From assembly GCA_003116975.1 (NCBI GenBank), contig BGKB01000125.1:124001-188000 (forward strand): DNA of 64,000 nucleotides, in the 5' to 3' direction. The first letter of the stretch is position 1. Every line of letters begins with the position of its first letter. This document shows positions 20,204-30,518 of the stretch, piece by piece. The translations under genes were made by a program, and so were the position numbers. Source of the stretch: Aurantiochytrium sp. KH105 (Eukaryota > Sar > Bigyra > Thraustochytrida > Thraustochytriidae). The notes beneath the pieces were generated by a model. That model was not told the origin of the DNA. It was given only the letters and a program-made list of their open reading frames with translations, and did not search any database.

Positions 20204-21454
20204 ACATCTTCACGAATTGTTACGTTGCGCAGGCCCATATCGCCGTGGACGATGCCCGCCTCGTGTAGAGAACGCAGCGCTGCGTGCACGCGCTTCTTGA
20301 CGGCCAAGAGACCCTGAGTCCTTGCAATACGCTATCCTTCTCGAGAACATAGAGCATGGCCTACATTCCGTGTCACGAGCACCGCCTGCTTGCCTGCGCC
20401 CATGTCAAACTCCCCCACGTGCACCACGGTGGGAACGACGGTGTTCCTTGCAGCGAAAGCGCTGCGCCCTCGTACATGGCCACCTCGTTCTCCAAGTGGC
20501 GCATAGCGCTTTCGTGCGAGAGCGCATCGGCCTCGCCGGCAGCATTATCCTCCAACGCAATACACTTCGAAAAGCAGTCCGAGATCTCTTCGCCAGTTTC
20601 CAAGTCGGTCACCGTCGTTTGCCTGTAGCCGACACCTCGCTTGAACAGGACTGGCACCACCGATGACGCGTATGGAACAGCGAACGTGAGCACTGCATCC
20701 CCCTCGAGCGTTGTGCCTTCTTTCCGACTTTGATCTAGTCCGGGGTTGCCTCCGGCCCCACGTCCACGTCCACGTCCACGTGAGTGAACCGCTGACGAGC
20801 CAGAGCTAAACCGATCAAAGCCCAACCTTCCCAGCGAACGGGCTCTCAGCGCTAATCTCATATCCACGGTATCTTCTGGTGCGACAAGAATATCTCTCAT
20901 GGCCAACCAAACAAAGAGAGTGCTTGCTTGGACCAGCGACGCTGGCCCAACACCCGGGACCGCCTTACGCACAACGTCGCCCAACAGCTCGTTGCCAACC
21001 GCGCACACGCGGCCAGATTCGTGGTCTTGCTGCGGTTCAACTTTTCAAGTGACTTGGAAACGCATCATTTTTGTTTAGCGTTTGAAAAGCCGAGATTTCG
21101 CAATGCAAGGCGACCTCAAAGACGACCCCCGCAAACCCTTGCTTGCATCATGCTGTTCAGCAGAGTCGACGCCGTCTTGCGTGTGAAGTGGCGGCCCACC
21201 ACATCAAGGACCGCCTTGGTGCAGTTCCGTCTGTTATGACCATTAACCGGCCCGTAGTGAAAATACTTGCTAGCGTCCTTGATGATGTTCACCACGCCCG
21301 CAGCGATTTCTTCGTGAAAGCTCTCGTGCTTAGAAAGCGTAACCAAGGCGCCCAAGGGATCCTTCTGCACGGGGAACAAATGCCACGGCATCCTCGACTC
21401 AACTGCAATGACCGATTCCGCATTCATGCGCAGATTGGTATACGGATTCACCAC
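20107..21454 (-). pseudogene. Kinase-like gene relic (Crinkler-type kinase?)
   Basis: Three collinear open segments on the minus strand. Segment 1 is 21454-21116 (AVESRMPWHLFPVQKDPLG, AAGVVNIIKDASKYFHYGP). Segment 2 is 21045-20442 (VLFKRGVGYRQTTVTDLETG, SAMRHLENEVAMYEGAALSL). Segment 3 is about 20458-20107 (NTVVPTVVHVGEFDMG, ALRSLHEAGIVHGDMGLRNV). Segments 1 and 2 can be joined by a plausible intron. Segments 2 and 3 are separated by a frameshift near 20441-20452, and segment 3 has an in-frame TAG at 20334-20332. The VHGDMGLRN motif is a kinase catalytic loop, but no DFG follows before the stop at 20107. The style resembles the eukaryotic Crinkler/Bud32-like kinase-fold proteins. It is read as a decayed gene; sequencing error is the alternative. 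Confidence 0.5.
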
Positions 21455-22076
21455 CCTAGTGGCCTGTGGCAGCGGCAGCCACGGCCAATCGTGGGCGCGA
21501 GCCCGCGTCGGCGTGGTGTGGTGAGTAAGAGCTTTTCTCGAAATTCTGGGTCGGTGGGGCGGGCTCTGTTCTTATTTTCAAGCCAAGTGTCGCACCCCGC
21601 GTACAAAAGAGGTCGAGGCGCTCTTTCTAAGATTGCTGATCATGCTGTCAGCAGTGGAATCTTCTCGAAACTGATGATCTTCTCGACGCCTGTAGTGTTG
21701 GGTCCTGTTCCGACTTTCCCGAATTTCTTGAAAACAAATCAACGTGCCGTGAAGTGGGGTGGGTGCCAGTGCCCGGAGGCGAGATGCCTCTGGCCAGATA
21801 ATCCTTCACCGTCCCTCTCCGCAACACGCAGCCTCGGCCTATCGCATGCCTGACTCCTCGTTCTCGTGAGTCGCCGCGCCCTCACAGCCAGAAAGGAGAA
21901 GGCCGCGCCCGGCCAAGGGATTTTTGGCGCGGCGTCCGCCCGTAAAGGGTAGCGGAGCGGGGAGGGGCCAGAGCCGCCGAGGCCGAGGACTCCTGCTGCC
22001 AGGCACTGCAGACCCGGAAGCGGAATCGGTGGAGCACGCGCGGTCGCTCTGCGCGGCGGAGAGCGCGCTCGGCTCG
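21455..22076. other. Intergenic region upstream of DCAF1 gene
   Basis: 622 bp between the 5' end of the kinase-like relic and the DCAF1 ATG. The DCAF1 frame is open without a Met from 21924. An upstream exon of the relic may lie here, but none was recognised. Confidence 0.4.
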
Positions 22077-25000
22077 ATGGCGGAGACGGCGCGAGCCCGC
22101 GGCGGCGTCGGCGGCGGCGGCGCTGACGATGCCGGGTCGCTGGAGCACATGATGGAGACGTGCGTGCAGACGCTCAAGAACCTGTCGGCGTACGACCTCG
22201 CGGCGAGGCTGGCGGTGAACGACCGCAAGGTGCAGGAGGCCGTCGATATGATCGACAAGATCGCAGAGGCCATGGAGAGGCTCGAGCAGGACTATCTCGA
22301 GGAGAAGAACCGGTCTCCGGTGGAGAGTCAACGCGAGTACGCACCGATCGGGCAGGTCGTTCGCATCCTCATGGACGCCGACGAGTGGACCTCCATTCTG
22401 ACGGCCTGTCTTTCCTGGGAGAGTGCTAGCATGCGTCCCAATCTGACGATCAAGCTCGCAGCCATGCGGATGCTCGTGGCCTTTCTTGCCGCGACGGACA
22501 ATGACGGATTTTACTACGAGGTCTTTTTGCTTGAGCGCATCGTGCCGTACCAAGAGCTTCTCGCCTACGCGTACGGCGATGCCTATCTGTCAACGGTGAG
22601 CAGCGCTGAGATCTCTGCTGCAAGCACGAGCTCGTCGGCGGCGACACCAAATGCGCGTCGGAGGCGACGTGCGCCCCGAGCACCCGCGCGCGTTGAGGAT
22701 GAGATGGCCAAGCAGGTGATTCGCTGGTGGAAAGAGCGGCCATCAGAGGCTCGCATTTTACGGCTGCGCGCGACCGCGCTCCTTCGCGCCTGGGTTGAGG
22801 ATGACCGTGTTGCTGCCGACTACATTGTCGAGCCTCATGGTGATCGTGGAATGTTGTCTCCTTTTCCGCGGGTGTTGCTGACTCGACTGCGGACAGAGCT
22901 CATTGATGCCTACGAGCACGGCACGCGTCGTCTTGCGGGGCATCGCATTGCGCAACGCGGATGCGCCGAGATCAAAAAGTTTCACAACTTTAACGCGGAG
23001 ATTCGCCACGTGTGCCGACTATTTGTTGTGCTCTCTGATGCAAACGCGGCCGTCATTCGACCAGTCTTGCAAGAGGACGGTGTGGGTATGCTGTTGCGTC
23101 TACTCAAGATTGATCGCGAGGACGCAGCGCTGCAATGGGATGTCGTGGATCTATTGACGGCTCTCATGGTCTTCCGCAAGTTTGCCAACGAATTTATTGA
23201 TGCAGGCGGTGTGTCACTCCTTTTCAATCTTGCCAAAGGCACGTCTGTTCCGGGATTCATGATTCCAGTCGTCACGAATTGCTTCACCAGCCTTGCAGCG
23301 ACTGGCATGGGCAAGATCTGCCAGACGCAAAAGCCCCTCGTGGAGCCGCTGAACGCTTTCATGCTAGAGCAAGTGAGCAATCCGCAAGCCCGCGAAGGCG
23401 CGCTTGGGTACTTTCGCGATGCACTCAAGTGTCCTGTCAATCTTCGCATCTTTGACAACCTCAAGGGCGTGTATGAGGTCTTGAACGCACTATCGGATGT
23501 ATACGATCAAAATTCCGTTGATGGTGCCTTTGATATTGTCAAGCAGGAGGGACTCATTGCCGCCTCCCTGGGCGCGCTGGAGTCTTACTTTCGCATGCAT
23601 GTTGCGATTGCGGCTCACATCGCTCGTTTCGACCTCGTTTCACACCGCAACAAGCAACAAGGCGCAAGTAGCATTAGCAACAAAGCGAATAGCCACGTTC
23701 ACCACGTTCACCACCATCAACACCACCACCATCACCAGGGTCGGCCACGAAGCAGTAGCATCGGTTCACGGAGCAGCATGGGAAGCGCAGGGAGCCACGG
23801 TTTTCATCGCGCGCGCGAGCTCCCGGAGGACAAGCCCGTTGAGATTGACGACGTTGCACATGCCAACGACATGTCTTTCTTGCAGTCCAACATGGACGCC
23901 GTGATGCGTCTTCTTGCGCGGTCGAGCTGGCCCCCAGTGGAGACTCTGCTTCGCTACGAGCTCCCCGTGCGTTCTACGACCACACGTTCGCGGGGAACCT
24001 CGAACGAGGGCATCTCCGCGGCAACGCGAGCACGACGCGGCAGCACAAGCGCAGAGCAGGACGGGAGGGCTGAGACCGCGCCGGCCGAGAACCAAGACGG
24101 TGACAATGAGGAGCGTCTCTCTAAGCAAGGGCAGGCGCATGACAATTCCCAGGCCTCGGACGACGCGGCGCATAGTCAGACGCTTGCCTCCTATTCAAAC
24201 GCTACGGCCACGACCGGGGGCGCGGGAGCTGGGCTCCCAGCCAATCGCAAGCATGCCCTTTTACTATTGCTTGATGTGGTGCGCTCTGGCCTGGTTACCT
24301 CGATCAAGGCGCTGCAGATCCTTCGCATCATTACCTTGGTCCCATCGACGTACAAAATGGTTTGCGAGGCAAGTTTGCCCAATCAACATCCATTGACGAT
24401 TCCACTCAACAGCACGGAGCTCCAAACACTGGAGGACGAGAGCGTGCTAGGCATCTCTGTCTTGCTCGAGGCGATGGCGACCTTTGAGGCGCGTGAAGCC
24501 GAGGTCCTGGTCGCCGCGCTTGAGGTCTTGTGCAATTGCTGCACGCCCGCTTACGGTGATGACCGCGCGCAACGGCCCGTGCGCCGGCTGGCACGTGACA
24601 ACAATGCCCTCATGACTCTCTTGGCGCTTCTTCGCTACGATGAAACGCCCAAACTGGCAGATCAGATCCGATACCTTGCGTGTCTCGTGCTACAGGGCTT
24701 GGCCAAGGATCACCATGTCGCGCAAGTCTTAGAGACGCTGAATTTGTCGCAGGCGCTCACCAAGATCGCGCGCACCGAGCCGGTCCTTGTGGAGAACAAG
24801 AAAATCCACAAGCGGCTGAAGCGCGAGGCCCTCAAGTTGATTGAGCACATTTCTGGAACAGATATCGGCGACGTCGCCGATGCGACAAACAAGCGTCTTT
24901 TGCGCAATTCGATCGTTGACCGCACGCAAATCTCCTTTGATTCGCGCGAGCTTCTGGGGCTGATTGAAGGTCACCTTCGCGACCACGGTTACGGGCGCGT

Positions 25001-27026
25001 GGCCGATGTCCTGGGAAGCGAGCTGCAGTCAAGGTACAAGGAGAATTCTGCCAAGGGATCCTCGCCTCGCTTTAGCTGGCCAGCCAAATATCTTGGTGTT
25101 CCCAAGGCAAAGAAGGAGAAGGAATCATTGAAGGGCGCCGTGATGCTTACGCCTCCGCGACGTAGCAGCAAGTCCAAGGAGCGCGGAGACTCGGATGCGC
25201 AGGATGAGAAGGAGAGCCTTGGACTCGAAGGCACCGCTGGCCACGATGGCGATTCCTCGAAGAAAGACGGCAAGCTTGTTGTAGGCAAGAAACGTCGATT
25301 TGGCTTTGTGGGCCAAGGAAGCATGCAGAAACGCCGCAAGGTGAGCAGCAAGGTTGCAGCTACTCCAGTCAAGACCGAGTCGTGCATTGCGCGCCAGCAA
25401 GTGAGCAAGGTGATGCATAGCAACTCGGGCAATAGCACCGCACTGGAACGCATCGTCCAAGACTATCTCCGCGAGCAGCATCGCAAGTGCCTCGAGCCCG
25501 TGACGATTATTCCTCCCATGTCTCTGCACGGGGATCGACACGAGTGTACAGCGGACAAGAAGCATGCCACGGGTGCGCCGATCAACGTCACGCAGCGACT
25601 GTTCCAGCGTGAGACTACCGGGTCGCCGGGTAACTCGGGCTGTCTGGCCCAGAATGCACGCTTTGTGCATGGACGTTCCAAGTGGGTGAAAACCTTTCGC
25701 AACATCACCCGCAACGAGGACACTGATCCTGGCGCGGACATGAACAACCCGGAGTTCAGTCAAATGTACACGTGCGTTTCGTTCCTGCAGCCTCTGCGCG
25801 CAGGGTATGAGGACCTCTTGCTGGGCACGAGCGGTGGCGACCTAGTGATGCGCAATACGCATACGTGTCAGACCTATGCAAAGTGGGCGGTGCACGAGTC
25901 TCCACTTTTGAGCGTCAATGTGGCCGGAGATCGAGTCCTCACGCACGCGGAGTCAGGCAACGTTGCGCTGTCCAAATTTCCCGCCTCGGTCGTCGAGGCC
26001 TATGCGGACGACGAGGATCGCGTGTACGCGTATGCGCAGCGTAATCGCAACGGCCCTGACGATGAGCTTGTGCAGCTTTGGCAGCACGAAAATGTCATGA
26101 ACGTGGAGATGGATCAGGCTTGCGTTCGCATGGTCGCCACGACATCGATTGAGCGTGGACGACATGAACAGGCTGCCATCGTGTACGACCTGCAGACGGG
26201 GCGATTCGTGTCACGCCTCTCACACGCCAAGCTTTCAAGCCGCTATCAGTGGCATCGCGCATGCTTTGCGCCGCACGATAGTAATTTGGTTCTGCACGAT
26301 GGTCTTCTGTGGGACGTACGAGCACATCGGCACATTCACAAGTTCGACAAATTTACCGAGTATGGGCGAGCAACCTTCCGGCCGGACGGGACACATGTTG
26401 CGATCGACACCGCTGTCTGGGATATGCGCACGTTCAAGCTCTTTGTCATGTGCGAAGCCTTTGCAGGAGCTGTCGTCAAATTCGACAGCACGAGCTCGGT
26501 GGCCTACAGCTACTACCCGCCCCTATTCGAGGAGAAGCAAATGTCGGTATTTACGGTGACCGACGCTTCGGACTACTCTAACATTACCACGCAGGACTTG
26601 CAGCCTCATCGTATCGTGGACCTTGCGCTTGACACCACGGCTCGCAAGCTTGCTGTTCTCACGGAGCGCTCGCTCAATCACGAAGAGGACCGAAGCAAGA
26701 TTTGCACGTGTCGACTCTACGAGGCTGGCCGAACGCAAATTGCGGATGACGATGAGTACAAGGACGATGACGAGCTTTTGGACGATGAGGATGATGAGGA
26801 CGATGAGAACGACATGGATTCTGACGACGACATCGACGACGACGATGACGACGACGATGAGGATGAGGACGAGCATGAGCATGAGCATGACGACGACGAT
26901 ATGGCCAACCATCCTGATGATATGGATGATTATGACGACGAGGACGACGACATAGATGGTTCGTTTGTTCGCGATATGATTGAACCGTTTGGCTCACTTG
27001 AAGCGATGATGTACGGTCACCTTTGA
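22077..27026 (+). CDS. DCAF1: DCAF1 (VprBP), substrate receptor of CUL4-DDB1 ubiquitin ligase
   Basis: 1649 aa in a single exon; human DCAF1 is 1507. The start is the first ATG, giving MAETARARGGVG; the frame is open upstream only from a TTG. The N-terminal helical armadillo-like region (about 20-950) has a His/Ser-rich insertion (NSHVHHVHHHQHHHHHQG) near 545. A LisH motif follows at about 955-985 (LLGLIEGHLRDHGYGRVADV), used for dimerisation. A basic linker with NLS-like KKRRF leads to a WD40 propeller at about 1230-1540. Two DDB1-binding WDxR motifs are intact: WDVR at 1412 in DGLLWDVRAH and WDMR at 1448 in TAVWDMRTF. The C-terminal 90 residues are an Asp/Glu tail, as in animal and plant orthologues. 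Confidence 0.95.
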   Translation: MAETARARGGVGGGGADDAGSLEHMMETCVQTLKNLSAYDLAARLAVNDRKVQEAVDMIDKIAEAMERLEQDYLEEKNRSPVESQREYAPIGQVVRILMDADEWTSILTACLSWESASMRPNLTIKLAAMRMLVAFLAATDNDGFYYEVFLLERIVPYQELLAYAYGDAYLSTVSSAEISAASTSSSAATPNARRRRRAPRAPARVEDEMAKQVIRWWKERPSEARILRLRATALLRAWVEDDRVAADYIVEPHGDRGMLSPFPRVLLTRLRTELIDAYEHGTRRLAGHRIAQRGCAEIKKFHNFNAEIRHVCRLFVVLSDANAAVIRPVLQEDGVGMLLRLLKIDREDAALQWDVVDLLTALMVFRKFANEFIDAGGVSLLFNLAKGTSVPGFMIPVVTNCFTSLAATGMGKICQTQKPLVEPLNAFMLEQVSNPQAREGALGYFRDALKCPVNLRIFDNLKGVYEVLNALSDVYDQNSVDGAFDIVKQEGLIAASLGALESYFRMHVAIAAHIARFDLVSHRNKQQGASSISNKANSHVHHVHHHQHHHHHQGRPRSSSIGSRSSMGSAGSHGFHRARELPEDKPVEIDDVAHANDMSFLQSNMDAVMRLLARSSWPPVETLLRYELPVRSTTTRSRGTSNEGISAATRARRGSTSAEQDGRAETAPAENQDGDNEERLSKQGQAHDNSQASDDAAHSQTLASYSNATATTGGAGAGLPANRKHALLLLLDVVRSGLVTSIKALQILRIITLVPSTYKMVCEASLPNQHPLTIPLNSTELQTLEDESVLGISVLLEAMATFEAREAEVLVAALEVLCNCCTPAYGDDRAQRPVRRLARDNNALMTLLALLRYDETPKLADQIRYLACLVLQGLAKDHHVAQVLETLNLSQALTKIARTEPVLVENKKIHKRLKREALKLIEHISGTDIGDVADATNKRLLRNSIVDRTQISFDSRELLGLIEGHLRDHGYGRVADVLGSELQSRYKENSAKGSSPRFSWPAKYLGVPKAKKEKESLKGAVMLTPPRRSSKSKERGDSDAQDEKESLGLEGTAGHDGDSSKKDGKLVVGKKRRFGFVGQGSMQKRRKVSSKVAATPVKTESCIARQQVSKVMHSNSGNSTALERIVQDYLREQHRKCLEPVTIIPPMSLHGDRHECTADKKHATGAPINVTQRLFQRETTGSPGNSGCLAQNARFVHGRSKWVKTFRNITRNEDTDPGADMNNPEFSQMYTCVSFLQPLRAGYEDLLLGTSGGDLVMRNTHTCQTYAKWAVHESPLLSVNVAGDRVLTHAESGNVALSKFPASVVEAYADDEDRVYAYAQRNRNGPDDELVQLWQHENVMNVEMDQACVRMVATTSIERGRHEQAAIVYDLQTGRFVSRLSHAKLSSRYQWHRACFAPHDSNLVLHDGLLWDVRAHRHIHKFDKFTEYGRATFRPDGTHVAIDTAVWDMRTFKLFVMCEAFAGAVVKFDSTSSVAYSYYPPLFEEKQMSVFTVTDASDYSNITTQDLQPHRIVDLALDTTARKLAVLTERSLNHEEDRSKICTCRLYEAGRTQIADDDEYKDDDELLDDEDDEDDENDMDSDDDIDDDDDDDDEDEDEHEHEHDDDDMANHPDDMDDYDDEDDDIDGSFVRDMIEPFGSLEAMMYGHL

Positions 27027-27570
27027 AGTGAGTGTTTTCGTCTAGGCCGTGATCCGGTTCAATATTTTTGGACAGTGTGCCATCCTCTGCGTGGGTGATA
27101 GATCACTTTGTGATTCTAGGGCAGATGCAAGAGACCAATTTACGCTTTTATAACAAAAAATAGAACAACAGGTTCGTGTCGATCCACATGATCACTTTTT
27201 CGATCGAATTTATCAAGAAAATTGGCTTTGTGATTTGTCTGTTTTGCGGGCCGGATTCTGCTTGTCGATTATTTTCCAGGCTACCACGCGCTTCTGGAGT
27301 CTTGGTTCTAGTTACTGTAAATCTCGCGTCGGAGAGAGGAAGTTTGGCTCACATGTTAATTTCATTGGGAATAGATGAATGCATTGACGGAGAGAACAAG
27401 GTAATTTCAGGCTTTTTTACCATGATGACAGCGAGCGAGTGAGCTCGCTTCAGTGGTCAAAGACAAGTATGAACATGACATTCATTATATAAAAGATTAC
27501 TTTTTACGAACGTCGCTCTCGTTAAAGAAAGAAAGAAAGAAAGTGTGTGTGGGAGGATCTGAGTTTGCTT
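27027..27570. other. Intergenic, convergent 3' ends
   Basis: 544 bp, AT-richer than its surroundings, with a (gaaa)n tract at about 27525-27545. No gene was seen. Confidence 0.5.
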
Positions 27571-30105
27571 TTAAACAACGCGGATGGCAGCCGACGCGCT
27601 CGCGCCCGAACCCTGCGAGAGATTGTCATCGTCGACGGGGCGACCGGTCTGAGAAACACGCTTGGCGTTACGCACAGAAGAGCGGACCTTGCACATCATG
27701 ACAAGCACAATGACGAGGATGATCATGTCAATGACAGCAAAGATGAGAGCCGCCACAGCAATGGCGATGGCGGTGTCGACTTCATGGTGAATGTGGGAAG
27801 AGCTGTCATCATCATCATGGTCATGGTCATCATCGTCCTCGATCTCCGCAACTTGAGCAGAGAGTTCAGACGTGGTTGCGGTGAGGGCCTCATACTTGGT
27901 CTGAAGGTCCTCAATCGCCTGCTGAGAGACGACCTCGCGCTTCTCACTGATGACGTAGGGCCCGGCGCCGGTGATAACCTGAGTGTCGGTCTCAAAGATG
28001 AACTCCTCGACGTCGTCGGGCATCTCGAGGTTGGCGAGGCCGTTCTCGCAGAGCTCGCGAATCGAGTCGGTAAGGGGCGAGAAGCTGTAGTCTTGCATGA
28101 GGGTCTGACCGAGGTCCGCGTCAAGAACATAGGTGAGGAAGGCCTTGAGCAGAGCGGCCGAAGAGCCCATGGTGCTGAGGTCTTCACGCACGTAAATGTA
28201 CGAGACAAGAACGATGGGCCAGGCACCTTCGCCATCGGTGTCAATGAGGTTGACGCCGGAAAAGTCGGAGGTAACGTTCGAGGGCCAGCCGTTGAAGGCG
28301 TCAGCGGCAGCGGCAATGCCGTCCGCGGAGGCCTGGACGAGGTCCCCGTTCTTGTTGTACATGTGAATCTCCGTAAGGGAATCCGGGTAGCCATGGCTGA
28401 CGGAGAGGTAACCAATCGAGTACTCGGTGTCCTCGAGGTGGTCCTGAATGCCGCCAGAGCCGGCATCGGACTCGCAGGTGCCGGTGAGATCACAGGGCCA
28501 GGTGGAGAGCTTGGAGCCAACATTCGCCGCGATCCACTCGCTTTCGCACTGGCTGTTCATGTAGGTGGTGAAGCCCGAGGTGCTGCTCGAGCCCGAGGTG
28601 CGGTGGACAGCCTTGATGTCCTCATCAATGTCACGGATCCACTCGTTGTCCTCGTGCTCGTCGGCAAGTTCACTCCAAGTGGAGTAGCCGCCGTTGTAGA
28701 TCTTGGCGAGGCCACAGGCGGAAATGACGAGCTTGCGGTCTTCCACGCTGCGGAGCTCCGGGATGTTGACGTACACGGAGATGGCGCCAAAGGCAAAGGG
28801 GAACTGCGCAATGTTGTGGTGCTCGGTGATGGTCTCGTAGTCCTCGCTGTCAAAGGGGATGTCACCAGAGCCGAACTGCGTGTAGGGGAGGTAGGCCGTG
28901 GAGGAGTCGCCGAGCATCTCGGCCTGACCGTCACCGCTGCCAATGGCACGGTAAGACATCTTGATGGGGATGCGGGTGCCCGAGTGGAAGAGGTCAAAGA
29001 CGTGCCAGAAAAAAGAGGACGGGTTCGTCGTACCACTGCCGTGAAGGGTAATGGTGGACGAGGAGTAGAGGTCCGAGACCTCGGTAAAGGCAATGATGGT
29101 ACCAAGAAGGGTGACTTCGGCTTCAGCGTTGTCTGCGACATCCTTTTGGTCGCCGACCACGTGAGCGCCACCGAAGAGATAGACGGTGTCGCCAATGGTG
29201 GCGGCGGGGAAGCGGAAGCGCTGCTCGTCGAGCTCACCGGCGTGGCGCCACTCGTCCTGGTGCAGGACCTCGATCGTCTCGAGCTCGGCGCCCGTGGTCT
29301 GGCCGCCAAAGACGTAGAGGCGGTCGTTGAGGACAGCGGCAGCCTTGTCACCGCGAGGCTTGGTGAGCGAGGCGTTCTCGAGGGTCCACGTGTTCTCGTT
29401 GGGGTCAAAGCGCTCCAAAGTGGCAATGTGCTCGAACGATGCGCCGTAGCCGCCAATGACGTACGCCTCACCGTCAAAGACGACGGAGCCAGCATCGGCG
29501 CGGGCCTCGTTGAGTTGGGCGCCGGTCACGCTGATGGCAGTCTCGGTGATGGCAATGGTGCTGCTGACCGGAGCCCAGTCAGCGCCCCAGCCGCCGGTGT
29601 AGTAGACGGTGTCGCCGAGACCGAAGGCGGTGCCGTCGGCGATGCCGGAGTCAAGCTGGAGGGCCGAGGGGGACTCCCAGGTGTTGGTTGAAGGATCGTA
29701 GATGTCGACCTCGACGGGGTAGTCGCTGTTGTTCGTGGATACGCCGCCGACGACGACGACCTTGCCGTTGGACAGGGCAGCGGCGCCGTGGCGGAAGCGC
29801 GGGCGGGGTGCGTCCGCCACCTCAACGAGGATCTCATCCGAGGTGAGCGCGTTGGGGTCAAACAGGTAGGCCTTGGCGGAGACGTCGGTGCATTCGCCGT
29901 CGACCTTGACCTGCGCAAAGCAGCCTCCGAAGAGGAAGACCTTGGTGCCGTCCTCGACGAGGGTGGCGGTGAAGTCAGACATCTCCTGGGGAAGCGTCGT
30001 GCTCAGGGACTCTACGGTGTGCTGCATGGGCTCCACGAAAGCCGCCGCGGCGACCTGTGCGAGCGCGCCGGCCGCGACGGCCAGGACTGCGCCCTTGGTC
30101 ATCAT
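27571..30105 (-). CDS. Kelch propeller fused to PstS-like phosphate-binding domain, membrane-anchored
   Basis: 844 aa, single exon. Signal peptide 1-22 (MMTKGAVLAVAAGALAQVAA). Kelch repeats occupy about 45-335, with GG pairs (VVVVGGVSTN, YVIGGYGASF, LYVFGGQTTG, VYLFGGAHVV). A domain like PstS (PBP-like, type II) spans about 345-720: HGSGTTNPSSFFWHV, YRAIGSGDG, FGSGDIPF (the Asp that accepts the phosphate proton), FPFAFGAISVYVN, LAKIYNGGYSTWSEL, and VHRTSGSSST matching the HRSDGSGTT loop. Then come a short coiled coil (QTKYEALTATTSELSAQ), a His/Asp cluster (DDDDHDHDDDD), one transmembrane helix at about 777-805 and a cytosolic tail. PstS binds inorganic phosphate in bacteria. Here an extracellular phosphate sensor or scavenger role is inferred. 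Confidence 0.85.
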   Translation of the reverse strand: MMTKGAVLAVAAGALAQVAAAAFVEPMQHTVESLSTTLPQEMSDFTATLVEDGTKVFLFGGCFAQVKVDGECTDVSAKAYLFDPNALTSDEILVEVADAPRPRFRHGAAALSNGKVVVVGGVSTNNSDYPVEVDIYDPSTNTWESPSALQLDSGIADGTAFGLGDTVYYTGGWGADWAPVSSTIAITETAISVTGAQLNEARADAGSVVFDGEAYVIGGYGASFEHIATLERFDPNENTWTLENASLTKPRGDKAAAVLNDRLYVFGGQTTGAELETIEVLHQDEWRHAGELDEQRFRFPAATIGDTVYLFGGAHVVGDQKDVADNAEAEVTLLGTIIAFTEVSDLYSSSTITLHGSGTTNPSSFFWHVFDLFHSGTRIPIKMSYRAIGSGDGQAEMLGDSSTAYLPYTQFGSGDIPFDSEDYETITEHHNIAQFPFAFGAISVYVNIPELRSVEDRKLVISACGLAKIYNGGYSTWSELADEHEDNEWIRDIDEDIKAVHRTSGSSSTSGFTTYMNSQCESEWIAANVGSKLSTWPCDLTGTCESDAGSGGIQDHLEDTEYSIGYLSVSHGYPDSLTEIHMYNKNGDLVQASADGIAAAADAFNGWPSNVTSDFSGVNLIDTDGEGAWPIVLVSYIYVREDLSTMGSSAALLKAFLTYVLDADLGQTLMQDYSFSPLTDSIRELCENGLANLEMPDDVEEFIFETDTQVITGAGPYVISEKREVVSQQAIEDLQTKYEALTATTSELSAQVAEIEDDDDHDHDDDDSSSHIHHEVDTAIAIAVAALIFAVIDMIILVIVLVMMCKVRSSVRNAKRVSQTGRPVDDDNLSQGSGASASAAIRVV

Positions 30106-30443
30106 CTTGTCTTGTCTTGCCTCTCCTTACAAGGCAACGATCGACAGAAGGAGCCGAATTCGCCTCCCACTTCACCCGCGCTTGCGCCGCTTGCTGCTCG
30201 CCCCGGAGCTCGAGGTCGCCGGCGAGCGCTTGCCGTCGCCTTTCCCCGCCGCGCCCACGACCGCGAGCTTGTGCTGCTGCGCCACCACGCGCTGCCACAA
30301 CAGCCACAGCGAGAGCGCGCCCGCAATCTTGCTCGCCCTCCGCGTTCCCGGTCTGTCGAGGCCCGCGGGGATCCAGAGAAAGCGGTCTGCCGCGCCTCGA
30401 TCGATGATCGCTGTTGCTGCTTTCACTGTCGATCCACCAAGCC

Positions 30444-30518
<75 letters not shown>
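30444..30518. repeat. (TCTA)n microsatellite
   Basis: About 18 nearly perfect copies of a tcta tetranucleotide. Confidence 0.95.

Noticed and set aside
21924-22076. 51-codon upstream extension of DCAF1
   Set aside because: It lacks an ATG; the sequence is Arg/Gly-rich without conservation to the family.
27547-29691. 714-aa plus-strand open frame
   Set aside because: It is the antisense shadow of the Kelch-PstS gene; its Val/Gly/Asp-rich translation has no family match.
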